From an uncultured Bacteroidales bacterium (GTDB lineage Bacteria; Bacteroidota; Bacteroidia; Bacteroidales; Paludibacteraceae), in contig CAMJJT010000001.1 in the NCBI GenBank assembly GCA_946406195.1, forward strand, positions 144,305 to 208,304: a DNA stretch of 64,000 nucleotides, read 5' to 3'. How positions within the stretch are numbered: position 1 is the stretch's first letter; the number at the start of each line of letters is the position of its first letter. A program made the position numbers and the translations under genes. Below are positions 52,783-61,245 of this stretch, in pieces. Under the pieces are notes generated by a model. It was not told the DNA's origin. It saw nothing but the letters and a program-made list of their open reading frames with translations, and searched no databases.

Positions 52783-53580
52783 ATGAATAAGATTATTCAA
52801 ATAGCCTCTTCGCGCCGCACATGGGCTTGGCCTTATGTCGCTTTCATGGCGATGTTCGTCGTGCTGCCGCTAATCCTTGTGGGCGTCTATGCCTTCACGG
52901 ATATACAAGGGCACTTCACGCTGCATAACTTCGCAAAGTTCTTTACACATAGCGAAGCTATCCAGACTTTTCTCTATTCGCTCATGATCGCGGTTTTCAA
53001 TACCGTCATCTGTCTGCTGATCGGATATCCGGCGGCATATATCATGGCACAGGAAGATTTCAAGACGCCTAAAGTGATGGCAATGCTGTTCATCCTGCCG
53101 ATGTGGATCAATTTTCTGCTGCGTACGGTAGCGACGGTGGAACTGTTCAATATGTGCGGTTTGCCTTTGGGCGAAGGAGCACTGCTCTTCGGCTTGTGTT
53201 ACGACTACCTGCCGTTCATGATCTACCCCATCTATAACACCCTGCAGAAAATGGATAACTCGCTGGTCGAGGCAGCGCAGGACTTAGGTGCCAGCAGATG
53301 GCAGAGTTTCTGGAAAGTGATAGTACCGCTCAGTATGCCCGGCGTCTATAGCGGCGTGGTGATGGTGTTTATGCCGACCGTCTCCACTTTCGCGATTGCG
53401 GAGCTGCTGACGCATAATAATATCAAGCTGTTCGGTAGCCTCATTCAGGATTATATCACCACCACGGATTTGTTGAACTATGGAGCGGTGTTGAGTCTGG
53501 TACTTTTGATTATTATTGGTTTGACGTCGTTCTTCGGCGAAAATGACACCGCAAACGAGGAGAAAGGAGGGCTGGTATGA
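52783..53580 (+). CDS. potB: spermidine/putrescine ABC transporter permease
   Basis: This 265-residue inner-membrane permease has about six helices. The permease-ATPase coupling (EAA) loop is seen as VEAAQDLGASRWQSFWKVIVPLSMPGVYSG (given here as landmarks VEAAQDLG and PLSMPG). The N-terminus is cytoplasmic and basic. It pairs with PotC in the channel. The stop overlaps the potC ATG by 4 nt. Confidence 0.93.
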   Translation: MNKIIQIASSRRTWAWPYVAFMAMFVVLPLILVGVYAFTDIQGHFTLHNFAKFFTHSEAIQTFLYSLMIAVFNTVICLLIGYPAAYIMAQEDFKTPKVMAMLFILPMWINFLLRTVATVELFNMCGLPLGEGALLFGLCYDYLPFMIYPIYNTLQKMDNSLVEAAQDLGASRWQSFWKVIVPLSMPGVYSGVVMVFMPTVSTFAIAELLTHNNIKLFGSLIQDYITTTDLLNYGAVLSLVLLIIIGLTSFFGENDTANEEKGGLV

Positions 53581-54917
53581 AAAGATGTACGATGTACGAT
53601 GTACGATGTACGATTGTTTCGCTGCTACTGATGTTCAGTGTCAGCGCCTTTGCGCAGTCGAATCTGACCTACGAACTGAAAGTAGGCACAGCAGAAGAGA
53701 ACAAACTGCTAACGGACTTCCCGGAGAGCTACGCAGGACAGAAAGTGAACATCACAATCCAGATCGTTCCGCTGACAGAGACGGACTTGGATTTCGTCTT
53801 TGTGCACGAAGGACCCGTAAATGGCTTTGACAGCATTTTTGCTTACACGGACGAATCGGCGGTGGTATGGACCGTTTGGCGTAATAATAAACCGATTAAG
53901 AACCGCGCACAGCGGGTGATGGTTGGCAATGCATATGGTACGTTTGAGGCGTACCTGCATGAGCAAGTGGATGCACGCCACAGCCAAGGATGGATTTGGT
54001 GGTTATTGGCAGGGCTGGTGATCGCGGGAACCGCCATGTATGGCGGCTACGTGGTGTATTGCCGCCGAAAGGAAAAGAACCTTTCAAGCGTGGAGCAGGA
54101 GATGCTGCGCCGCAAACGGATGGGTCTGCGCAGACACTATGTGTCGCAAGCGTACCTCTGGCTCTTGCTCTTGGTACTCTACGCCCCGATCGCCCTCATC
54201 GCCGTTTTCTCCTTCACGAAAAGCAAAGTGTTGGGTAACTGGACGGGCTTCTCGATGGACCTCTATGCAAACCTTTTCACCGGCAAAGCAGATGCAGGTT
54301 TGAACAGCGCAATGCTGTACACCCTTATCATCGCCCTCATCGCTGCCGTTTGTTCGACCATACTGGGTACCTTGGCAGCAATCGGTATTTACAACATGCG
54401 TGCGAGAAGCCGTAAGATGGTCAGTTTCCTGAACTCTGTGCCGATGATCAACCCCGATATCATCACAGGTATATCGCTCTTCCTGCTGTTTGTGGCGTTG
54501 GGAATGAGTCAGGGACTTACTACTGTCTGCATCGCCCATGTGGTGTTCTGTACGCCATATGTCGTGCTGAGTGTCTTACCGCGTTTGAGCCGCATGAATC
54601 CCAATACGTACGAAGCGGCGCTGGACCTCGGCGCCACGCCCGCACAAGCGCTCCGTATGGTGATGCTGCCCGAACTATGGCCCGGAATGCTCTCCGGATT
54701 CATCTTGGCGCTCACCCTCTCTGTCGATGATTTCGGCGTCACTTTCTTCACCAAAGGAAGCGGAGGATTAGAGACGCTCTCCACCTTTATTTATTCGGAC
54801 GCGCGTAAGGGCGGTTTGACGCCGGAACTACGACCCCTCTTCACGATCATCTTATTGGTCATGTTGACCGTACTAATTTATATCAATATACGTAATTCAA
54901 AACAAGAAGAAAAATGA
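53577..54917 (+). CDS. potC: PotC permease fused to an exported N-terminal domain
   Basis: The last 265 residues (about 182-446) are a normal PotC polyamine permease with six helices and the coupling motif YEAALDLGATPAQALRMVMLPE. Ahead of it lies an extra 180 residues: a signal-peptide-like segment (about 8-26), a beta-rich domain (about 28-130) that would face the periplasm, one membrane helix (about 142-160) and a basic cytoplasmic linker. Usual PotC is about 265 residues, so this is a fusion in a single uninterrupted frame. The start codons are made of four GATGTAC heptamers (53584-53611). An added domain might interact with PotD or sense substrate; unproven. Confidence 0.87.
   Translation: MKRCTMYDVRCTIVSLLLMFSVSAFAQSNLTYELKVGTAEENKLLTDFPESYAGQKVNITIQIVPLTETDLDFVFVHEGPVNGFDSIFAYTDESAVVWTVWRNNKPIKNRAQRVMVGNAYGTFEAYLHEQVDARHSQGWIWWLLAGLVIAGTAMYGGYVVYCRRKEKNLSSVEQEMLRRKRMGLRRHYVSQAYLWLLLLVLYAPIALIAVFSFTKSKVLGNWTGFSMDLYANLFTGKADAGLNSAMLYTLIIALIAAVCSTILGTLAAIGIYNMRARSRKMVSFLNSVPMINPDIITGISLFLLFVALGMSQGLTTVCIAHVVFCTPYVVLSVLPRLSRMNPNTYEAALDLGATPAQALRMVMLPELWPGMLSGFILALTLSVDDFGVTFFTKGSGGLETLSTFIYSDARKGGLTPELRPLFTIILLVMLTVLIYINIRNSKQEEK
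53584..53611 (+). repeat. exact 7-bp array (GATGTAC x4) at the start of potC
   Basis: Four identical GATGTAC units begin 7 nt after the potC ATG and encode the pre-core part of the signal peptide (Arg-Cys-Thr-Met-Tyr-Asp-Val). Gain or loss of one unit would shift the frame and switch potC off. Confidence 0.95.
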
Positions 54918-56164
54918 AAAAGAACATTTCTTTGTACTTTGTACTTTGTACCTTTGTACTTTCCTTGGTTTCCTGCGGCGGTTCGGACCGTGCGCATCAA
55001 CTCAAAGTGCTCAACTGGGCGGACTACATCAACGAGGACGTCAAAGAGAATTTCGAGCAGTGGTATTTTGAGCAGACAGGGGAGAAAGTGGAACTCGTTT
55101 ATGAGACGTTCGACATCAACGAGACCGCGTTGACCAAGATTGAAGTGGGACACGAGGACTACGACGTGTTCTGCCCGTCGGAGTATATCATCGAGAGAAT
55201 GCTCAAGAAAGGACTTATTCTGCCGATTCAGAAAGATCTGATTGCAGACTCCATCTATTATTTCGATAATATATCGCCGTTCGTAACCGCTAAGTTCCAA
55301 CAGATGGCGCCTTCAGCCGACGTGACGGTAAGCGATTACACCGCAGGATACATGTGGGGAACAACCGGATTTATCTATAACCCGCAGTTTGTCAACCGCG
55401 AGGACCTGCTCAGCTGGGCAGCTGTTCTGGACCCGAAATTCGAGAACCGTATCCTCATGAAAGATGCGTTCCGCGATGTGTATTCGGTATTGGTTCTCTA
55501 CGCCTATGCGGATGCTATCGAGCGCGGCGAAGTGACGCGCGATGAACTCGTTCGCGACATCACTCCCGAGCGCGTAGCGGCTGTCAAAGAAGTGCTGCTG
55601 CAAGCCAAGAAACAAATCTGCGGATGGGAAGTGGACTTCGGAAAAGAGGAGATGACCAAAGGCAAAGCATGGCTCAACCTCTCTTGGTCCGGTGACGCTC
55701 AGTTCGCTATCGAAGAGGCAGCCGAGATGGGCGTAATGCTCGATTATATCGTACCGCAAGAAGGCTCAAACGTTTGGTTCGACGGATGGGTAATCCCGAA
55801 ATACGCAAAGAACGTCAAAGCCGCTACCTATTTCATCGATTATATGTGCAAGGCGGAGAACGCTCTCGCTAACATGGACGAGATCGGTTATGTTTCCTGC
55901 TGCGGCGGCGAGTTGGCGGCAGCTGAGATCCTCGAAGAGATGAACGACGACGAGGAATGGCCCGAGACCGTGGACGCTTCTTACTTCTTCGGCGACGCTC
56001 CCATTGAGGTAGAAGGAGAGATGCTTGATCCGCACGCCCTTCACCTCAACCCGGTTTATTATGCCGACAAGAGTATCATCGACCGCTGCGCACTCATGCA
56101 CGATGCAGGTGACAGCCAGGAGATGCTCCTTGAGATGTGGAATGAAATCAAATTAGCACGCTAA
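54914..56164 (+). CDS. potD: spermidine/putrescine-binding lipoprotein
   Basis: PotD delivers polyamine to PotBC. The 416-residue protein has a lipoprotein signal peptide ending Leu-Val-Ser-Cys (Cys near residue 21) and the family motif LNWADYINEDV, then YDVFCPSEYIIERM and GTTGFIYNPQFV. The usual length is about 350; extra residues are acidic insertions near the C-terminus (MNDDEEWPETVD). The signal core is coded by CTTTGTA heptamers. It overlaps potC as ATGA. Confidence 0.93.
   Translation: MKKNISLYFVLCTFVLSLVSCGGSDRAHQLKVLNWADYINEDVKENFEQWYFEQTGEKVELVYETFDINETALTKIEVGHEDYDVFCPSEYIIERMLKKGLILPIQKDLIADSIYYFDNISPFVTAKFQQMAPSADVTVSDYTAGYMWGTTGFIYNPQFVNREDLLSWAAVLDPKFENRILMKDAFRDVYSVLVLYAYADAIERGEVTRDELVRDITPERVAAVKEVLLQAKKQICGWEVDFGKEEMTKGKAWLNLSWSGDAQFAIEEAAEMGVMLDYIVPQEGSNVWFDGWVIPKYAKNVKAATYFIDYMCKAENALANMDEIGYVSCCGGELAAAEILEEMNDDEEWPETVDASYFFGDAPIEVEGEMLDPHALHLNPVYYADKSIIDRCALMHDAGDSQEMLLEMWNEIKLAR
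54930..54958 (+). repeat. 7-bp array (CTTTGTA) in the potD signal peptide
   Basis: Three CTTTGTA units, one extra C, and a fourth unit encode the hydrophobic core (Leu-Tyr-Phe-Val-Leu-Cys-Thr-Phe-Val-Leu) of the PotD signal peptide. Confidence 0.9.
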
Positions 56165-56178
56165 TGGACCGCTTCGCT

Positions 56179-56215
56179 AAAAGACAAAAGACCGTTTCAC
56201 TAAAAGACAAAAGAC
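56179..56215 (+). repeat. paired AAAAGAC heptamers upstream of the TPR gene
   Basis: Two AAAAGAC units, a 9-nt spacer, then two more. They are complementary to the GTCTTTT-type units 25 nt further on (56240-56274), so the start region can fold into a hairpin. Confidence 0.85.
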
Positions 56216-56223
56216 TTGTTACT

Positions 56224-59163
56224 ATGGGCAGGTTCATTTTAGTCCTTTGTCTTTTGTCCTTTGTCCTTAGTCCCGCCTTCGCTCAAACGAGCGAAATGGA
56301 GCAGCGATACAATGCTCTTGCTGCGCGTTTCGACGGGCGGGATAAGTTGCTGCAGCGGGATCTGAAGGCGTACTTGGTCGCTTTCCCTTACACCACGTTT
56401 GCGGACGAGGTGAATTTCATGCAGGGTGTACTGCAAGTGGAGAAAGGCCATTACAAGCAGAGCCTCAAGATCCTCGAGCAAGTGGAAGCGAAGGCACTGA
56501 CGAGACCCCACCAGACGGACTATTCGTTCTATCGCGGATATGCCTATCTGATGCAACAAGAGTATCAGCGGGCATCGATCTATTTCGCCCAACTCGGTAA
56601 GTCCGACAACCGCTATGCTACGCGCGGAACTTATTACTACGCGTACTGCATGTACAAGATGGAGAAGTACGACAAAGCGCTGCCGGCTTTGCTCCAACTG
56701 GAGAACGAACCCGCCTATGCTAAGACCGTTCCCTATTACCTCGTGCAGATTTATTATGCGCAGGGTAACTACGAAGAGGTAGGTGAGCGTGCCGAAAAGC
56801 TGCTTCGCGACTATCTGGACAGCCCCAACAACGGAGAACTGCATCGTATCTTAGGTGAGATATATTTCCACAGAGGCGAGTACGCTTCGGCAGTGGAGCA
56901 CCTGCGTACCTATCGTACTACCGCGAACGGGCTGAAAGAAGAGCTCCTGCGTGGGGATATATACATGTTAGGAGCCGCAGAGTATCAGTTAGGCGAATAC
57001 GCTGCCGCCGTGCAATCGCTCAAGCAGGTCAAGCAAGAGAAAGATACCATCTCCGAGGCAGCCTGCCTGACGATGGCGAACGCGTATGTGCAACTCGCTC
57101 AACCCGAGCAAGCCAAGCTGTTCTATCAAGCCGCTGCCAACTACGCCCTCACACCGGCCATCACCGAAGAGGCAGCATATAACTACGCCCTCTGTACCTA
57201 TCAGAGTTCGAGCGCGTTAGGCGAATCGGTCACCGCTTTCAATGATTTTCTCAAGCAGTTCCCGGACTCTAAGCACGAGAGCCGCATCTATCAGTTGCTC
57301 TCCGATGCACTGATGCGCAGTAAGAACTACGCAGCGGCTATCGGGGTATTGGATTCGATTGACCATCCTACGCCTAAGATGCTGGAGACCAAGCAGTATC
57401 TACGCTATCAGTTAGGCGCGGATAATTTCCTGCAAGGCAAGATGCAGCAGGCGGTGAAATGGACGACGGAGGTGGTGAGCCATGCCGCCGAGTCGGACCG
57501 CTATACGACCGAAGCGTATTACTTACGCGCGGAGGCGAACTATCGTTTGCGTAACTACGAGAACTGCGAAGCGGACCTGAATACTTTCTTCACCCGCCCA
57601 GACGCCAAGCGTTCGGCTAACTATAGCATCGCCCGCTATCTGGACGGTTACTGCGCTTTCTCGCAATCCAAATACGACAAAGCGCGGGAGGCTTTCTCGC
57701 AATATATTGATGTAGCCTTGGCGTCCGAACCTACGTATGCCGATGCACTCAACCGTATCGGTGACTGCTATTTCAACAACCGTCAGTTCTCCCAAGCGAT
57801 TACTTATTACTCGCAGGTGAGCAAGCTCCAGTCTGCCGGAACCGACTATGCCCTCTTCCAACGCGGCCTCGCGTTGGGTCTGCAGCATAAGTACGGAGAG
57901 AAAATCAACGTCTTGAGCGAACTGGCTAAGCGCTATCCTAAATCCGACTATGCGGATGATGGCGTGTATGAGACCGCACGGGCACAACTGCAACTGGACG
58001 ACGAGAGAGGAGCTATTGCCACTTATGAGCAACTGCTCAACGCCTATCCCCATTCGCCGTTGGCACGCAAGGCTTCGCTCGAACGCGCAATGATTTTCCG
58101 TAACCTGCATATGAACGACGATGCGATTGCCGCTTACCGCCGCACGATTGAGAAATATCCGGCTACGGAAGAGGCGTACACCGCCCTCGACGCACTGCAG
58201 GCACTCTATGTGGAGGCAGGACGCGTGGATGAATACATGGCGTACACAAAGAACCTTGCGAAGATCAATATGACCGTCACTACGCAGGAGGATTCGCTAC
58301 TCTATGCCTCGGCGGAGATGCAGTATATGCAGGCGGATTATCAGAAAGCGACTGTCAGCCTCAGCAATTACCTCACGCAGTACTGCGCCGGAGGACGGTA
58401 TTGCACATCGGCGCGTTATTACCTCGCGGACTCCTATTATCGCCTCGGCAAGAGCAGCGAAGCGCTGAATCACTATATCGTGCTGGCGGAGATGAACGCT
58501 AACCCTTATCAGGAAGAGGCGGCTACGCGCGTAGCGGAGATCTGTTATGACAAGGCGGACTATAACTGCGCGTTGGAGGCTTTCTATCGCATGCACGCTT
58601 TGGCTTCCGGTAGCGAGAAGACTGCCGTAGCTCGGTTGGGTATCCTGCGCTGCTCGCAAGCCTTGGGGCGTCATCAGGCGGCTATTGACATAGCTAACCA
58701 GATCCTCAGCGACCAGCCTCTGAGCGATGAGACGCGCGAGGAAGCACTCTACTGCCGCGCGAAAGCATATATCGGTCTCGGTCAATGGAGTCAGGCACAG
58801 CAGGATCTCAAGACCCTTTCCAACGAGGTACGCACCGCTCAAGGCGCTGAAGCAAAATACCTCTTGGCGCTCAGTTATTACCAAGCGCAGCAGTTAGACG
58901 AAGCCGAAGCACAAATCATGCAGTTCACTCAGATGAACACACAGCAGCAATACTGGCTGGCGCGCGCGCTTATTCTGCTGAGCGACATATACCGCGACCG
59001 CGGAGAACTATTCCAAGCACGGCAATACCTCTTAGTGCTGCAGCAGAACTACACCCGTACGAATGATGATATACAGACGCTCATCGTGGAGCGCATCGTC
59101 GTGCTCAACCAACTCGAACAACCTGTAGAAGAAAAGGAGGAGAGTTATGAAAATGAAGACTAA
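56224..59163 (+). CDS. large exported TPR protein
   Basis: The 979-residue protein starts with a signal peptide (MGRFILVLCLLSFVLSPAFA) and continues with about 20 or more tetratricopeptide-type helical hairpins (for example YNEALCTY-like, FAQLGKSDNRYATRGTYYYA and YFNNRQFSQAITYYSQV units). It is likely periplasmic and a protein-protein scaffold, similar to large TPR proteins of the T9SS/gliding group or cell-wall factors, but I cannot assign one. A longer start at 56164, overlapping the potD stop, would add 20 residues made of the AAAAGAC array and put charges before the signal peptide; 56224 is preferred. It overlaps the next gene by 17 nt. Confidence 0.82.
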   Translation: MGRFILVLCLLSFVLSPAFAQTSEMEQRYNALAARFDGRDKLLQRDLKAYLVAFPYTTFADEVNFMQGVLQVEKGHYKQSLKILEQVEAKALTRPHQTDYSFYRGYAYLMQQEYQRASIYFAQLGKSDNRYATRGTYYYAYCMYKMEKYDKALPALLQLENEPAYAKTVPYYLVQIYYAQGNYEEVGERAEKLLRDYLDSPNNGELHRILGEIYFHRGEYASAVEHLRTYRTTANGLKEELLRGDIYMLGAAEYQLGEYAAAVQSLKQVKQEKDTISEAACLTMANAYVQLAQPEQAKLFYQAAANYALTPAITEEAAYNYALCTYQSSSALGESVTAFNDFLKQFPDSKHESRIYQLLSDALMRSKNYAAAIGVLDSIDHPTPKMLETKQYLRYQLGADNFLQGKMQQAVKWTTEVVSHAAESDRYTTEAYYLRAEANYRLRNYENCEADLNTFFTRPDAKRSANYSIARYLDGYCAFSQSKYDKAREAFSQYIDVALASEPTYADALNRIGDCYFNNRQFSQAITYYSQVSKLQSAGTDYALFQRGLALGLQHKYGEKINVLSELAKRYPKSDYADDGVYETARAQLQLDDERGAIATYEQLLNAYPHSPLARKASLERAMIFRNLHMNDDAIAAYRRTIEKYPATEEAYTALDALQALYVEAGRVDEYMAYTKNLAKINMTVTTQEDSLLYASAEMQYMQADYQKATVSLSNYLTQYCAGGRYCTSARYYLADSYYRLGKSSEALNHYIVLAEMNANPYQEEAATRVAEICYDKADYNCALEAFYRMHALASGSEKTAVARLGILRCSQALGRHQAAIDIANQILSDQPLSDETREEALYCRAKAYIGLGQWSQAQQDLKTLSNEVRTAQGAEAKYLLALSYYQAQQLDEAEAQIMQFTQMNTQQQYWLARALILLSDIYRDRGELFQARQYLLVLQQNYTRTNDDIQTLIVERIVVLNQLEQPVEEKEESYENED
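56240..56274 (+). repeat. 7-bp array coding the TPR-protein signal core
   Basis: TAGTCCT, TTGTCTT, TTGTCCT, TTGTCCT and TAGTCCC code for the Leu-Val-Leu-Cys-Leu-Leu-Ser-Phe-Val-Leu core of the signal peptide. Confidence 0.9.
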
Positions 59164-60898
59164 TTTCGATATAACGGTATATCGGTATATCGGTATATCG
59201 ATGATGATGCTCACTGCACTGTGCGTTAATGCACAGCAGGACTCCGCCCTCAACCGCTCTGTGACCGTGGAGCGCGATTTTCAGCCTGTTATTCAGGCGG
59301 CAGGCAAAGTGGCAACCAAACCTGCCGTCGTGGAAACGACTATCGAACCGGCGCCCGTGGAGTACTCCACCTATACGGTGCAGGTGTCTCCCGAAGCGGC
59401 GATTAATCCAATGCTCTCGCAGCCTACACGTTTTGAGCCATCGAAGCCTTATAACGGATTTATCCGCGGGGCGCTCGGTCATCCGCTCACCCGATTCGAT
59501 TTCGGCTACCATTTGGATGACGGCAAGAAATCCATCCTCGATGTGTTTGCCCATCATGACGGCGAGTGGTGCAGAGAGATGATGCTGAGCAAGACCAAGG
59601 TCGGGCTCAATTTCACGCATCCTTTCTCTACCTGCGATCTCTATTTCGGCGTCAACGGCGGAAATATCTATTACCACCGTTACGGCGACCTGTACGATCC
59701 GGCGAGACCGAAAAACAACACAAGTCTATGGATGGCGGAGGTTTTCTTCGGCGTCAAGGCGAATGCCAAACAGGATGTGCAGTACATGGCGCAAACGGGC
59801 TATCAGATTTTCGCAAAGGCAAATGCTGTCAGCGAGCATCAGCTCCGCACGAAGGCTTCCTTCGATTGGCATTCCGACGCGCATCATGTGGGAGCCAAGT
59901 TCTATATGCAGAATAACTTCATGCAGCTCAGCGGCGACCTCGCTAAGAATATCGACCCTTCGCTCTATAACAGCCGTCATAACTTCCGCATCGAGCCGTA
60001 TTACGCGTATATAGGAAGACGCGTGCAACTGCATTTGGGCGTGAACTTGGATATGAATATCGGTTCCGGACGCAATAGTCTCTCCGGCACGGAGAACATC
60101 ACTTTTGCTCCTTCGCCGCACGTCTATTTCGAGGCGCAAGTGGCGAAACAATGGCTCACTATCTATGCGGACGTCACAGGGCATCACGGATATGGCAACC
60201 TGCAGGAGTTCATGGAGAACAACCGGTATCGCAGGATCACGGATGGTATCACGGAGCATCATCCGGCGACCTACGTGCCCGTTGATGGCGAACTCGGTCT
60301 GCGCATCCGACCCTATCGGGACTTGTTCTTTGAGATTCACGGAGGCTACGCACGCATGAACGATGAAGAGGTATGGGTCTATAACAACGGCGAGTTTGAT
60401 TTCTTCTACACCAATTATAACCGCGGCAAGATCGGCGCGCAACTGAATTACCACTACCGCGATTATGTACGCGTGAATATCGACGCAGATTATTTCCTTT
60501 GGAGCGGAGATACTACGGTGTACGATCGTCCGGATTGGCGTCTGGGCTTCCGTGTGGACGGAAGGATTGACAAACACTGGTCGCTCTATTCGGAGAACCG
60601 CTTTGAGGGTAGTCGCCGCGCACTGGCTTTTGATGCAACAAACAACACCTATTCCCAATATACCCTCAAACCGCGCATCAATCTCAACCTCGGTGTGCAG
60701 TATGAGATGTGGGTGGGTAGTAAAAGCGAGAGATTAAAGGTGAAAAGCGACGGAGGACAAGTCCTTCGTCCGGAACCCAAACCGAACCTGACGCTCTTCT
60801 TGCAGTTGGAGAACTTCATCCATCGCAAGAACGAGATCTATTACGGATTCCATAGCCATGGTATCAGCGCCCTTATCGGCGCCTCCTATCGGTTCTAA
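59147..60898 (+). CDS. outer-membrane beta-barrel protein
   Basis: This 583-residue protein has a signal peptide (about 1-29) and a periplasmic N-terminal stretch rich in Pro/Val/Thr/Glu. The remainder alternates aromatic and polar residues in the way of barrel strands (FRGALGHP-like turns, FEIHGGYARMNDEE, GKIGAQLNYHYRDYVRVNID). It ends with aromatic Phe (SALIGASYRF), the classical outer-membrane insertion signal. Substrate or partner is unknown; it is coupled by overlap with the TPR gene. A CGGTATAT octamer array codes residues about 8-17. Confidence 0.83.
   Translation: MKMKTNFDITVYRYIGISMMMLTALCVNAQQDSALNRSVTVERDFQPVIQAAGKVATKPAVVETTIEPAPVEYSTYTVQVSPEAAINPMLSQPTRFEPSKPYNGFIRGALGHPLTRFDFGYHLDDGKKSILDVFAHHDGEWCREMMLSKTKVGLNFTHPFSTCDLYFGVNGGNIYYHRYGDLYDPARPKNNTSLWMAEVFFGVKANAKQDVQYMAQTGYQIFAKANAVSEHQLRTKASFDWHSDAHHVGAKFYMQNNFMQLSGDLAKNIDPSLYNSRHNFRIEPYYAYIGRRVQLHLGVNLDMNIGSGRNSLSGTENITFAPSPHVYFEAQVAKQWLTIYADVTGHHGYGNLQEFMENNRYRRITDGITEHHPATYVPVDGELGLRIRPYRDLFFEIHGGYARMNDEEVWVYNNGEFDFFYTNYNRGKIGAQLNYHYRDYVRVNIDADYFLWSGDTTVYDRPDWRLGFRVDGRIDKHWSLYSENRFEGSRRALAFDATNNTYSQYTLKPRINLNLGVQYEMWVGSKSERLKVKSDGGQVLRPEPKPNLTLFLQLENFIHRKNEIYYGFHSHGISALIGASYRF
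59167..59198 (+). repeat. 8-bp array (CGGTATAT) in the barrel-protein signal region
   Basis: CGATATAA followed by three CGGTATAT units gives Asp-Ile-Thr-Val-Tyr-Arg-Tyr-Ile-Gly-Ile just before the hydrophobic core. Confidence 0.9.
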
Positions 60899-60933
60899 CC
60901 AAGCTCTTACCCGGCCCAAAACGGCTGACGAAT

Positions 60934-60971
60934 CAGGGAAGACACCCCAACCGGTGTCTTCCCTGTTATTT
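60934..60971. terminator. bidirectional terminator
   Basis: CAGGGAAGACACC (60934-60946) and GGTGTCTTCCCTG (60953-60965) are a perfect 13-bp stem, loop CCAACC, followed by TTATTTA on the plus strand. It can serve the barrel gene on the plus strand and the microprotein gene on the minus strand. Confidence 0.85.
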
Positions 60972-61083
60972 ACATTCGCACTTCGTTACCACTACGGACA
61001 TGCACGGAGAATCCCTTTCCCTTCGCTCGTACGCGCCTACGCGTAGCGCGCGTTTCTATAAGGTTCGCGCGGAGACCTACCAT
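60970..61083 (-). CDS. candidate 37-residue basic microprotein
   Basis: An ATG at 61083 opens 37 codons: MVGLRANLIETRATRRRVRA, then a Lys/Gly-rich turn, an HVRSG segment and a final Arg-Met. It has eight Arg, two Lys and only two Glu. A good minus-strand promoter lies 22 nt upstream (61105-61137), and a strong hairpin begins right after the stop. The fit of promoter, start, stop and terminator is what supports a gene; no homology is recognised. An untranslated small RNA is the alternative. The Arg cluster falls on the CTACGCGTAG palindrome (61037-61046). Confidence 0.45.
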   Translation of the reverse strand: MVGLRANLIETRATRRRVRAKGKGFSVHVRSGNEVRM

Positions 61084-61104
61084 AAAATCTGCAAACTGAG
61101 GTTT

Positions 61105-61137
61105 GCAAAAATACGACTTTTCTGCAACTTCCGTCAA
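61105..61137 (-). promoter_or_regulatory. minus-strand promoter of the microprotein/sRNA
   Basis: TTG (61135-61137) and TATTTTTGC (61105-61113) are 21 nt apart. Directly downstream TGCAAAC-TGAG-GTTTGCA (61090-61107) can form a 7-bp hairpin at the transcript's 5' end. Confidence 0.6.
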
Positions 61138-61176
61138 TTTTTACACATAGTATTGCATAAATTGTAGTATCTTTGC
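61134..61176 (+). promoter_or_regulatory. promoter for uxaC with CAATTTTTACACATA in the -33 region
   Basis: TATCTTTGC at 61168-61176 is a clear -7. The -33 region holds CAATTTTTACACATA (61134-61148), shared with the HD-lpx operon promoter. AAGTATGCATATACTT (61185-61200) is a perfect 16-bp palindrome just downstream, a possible operator. Confidence 0.65.
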
Positions 61177-61245
61177 ACCCGATAAAGTATGCATATACTT
61201 TGAATGGACGAAAAACAATCATTTAACAATAAAAATCTAACAATT

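Noticed and set aside
56164..56223. 20 extra N-terminal residues on the TPR protein
   Set aside because: They are translated from the AAAAGAC arrays and would place a charged segment before the signal peptide; ATG 56224 is more plausible.
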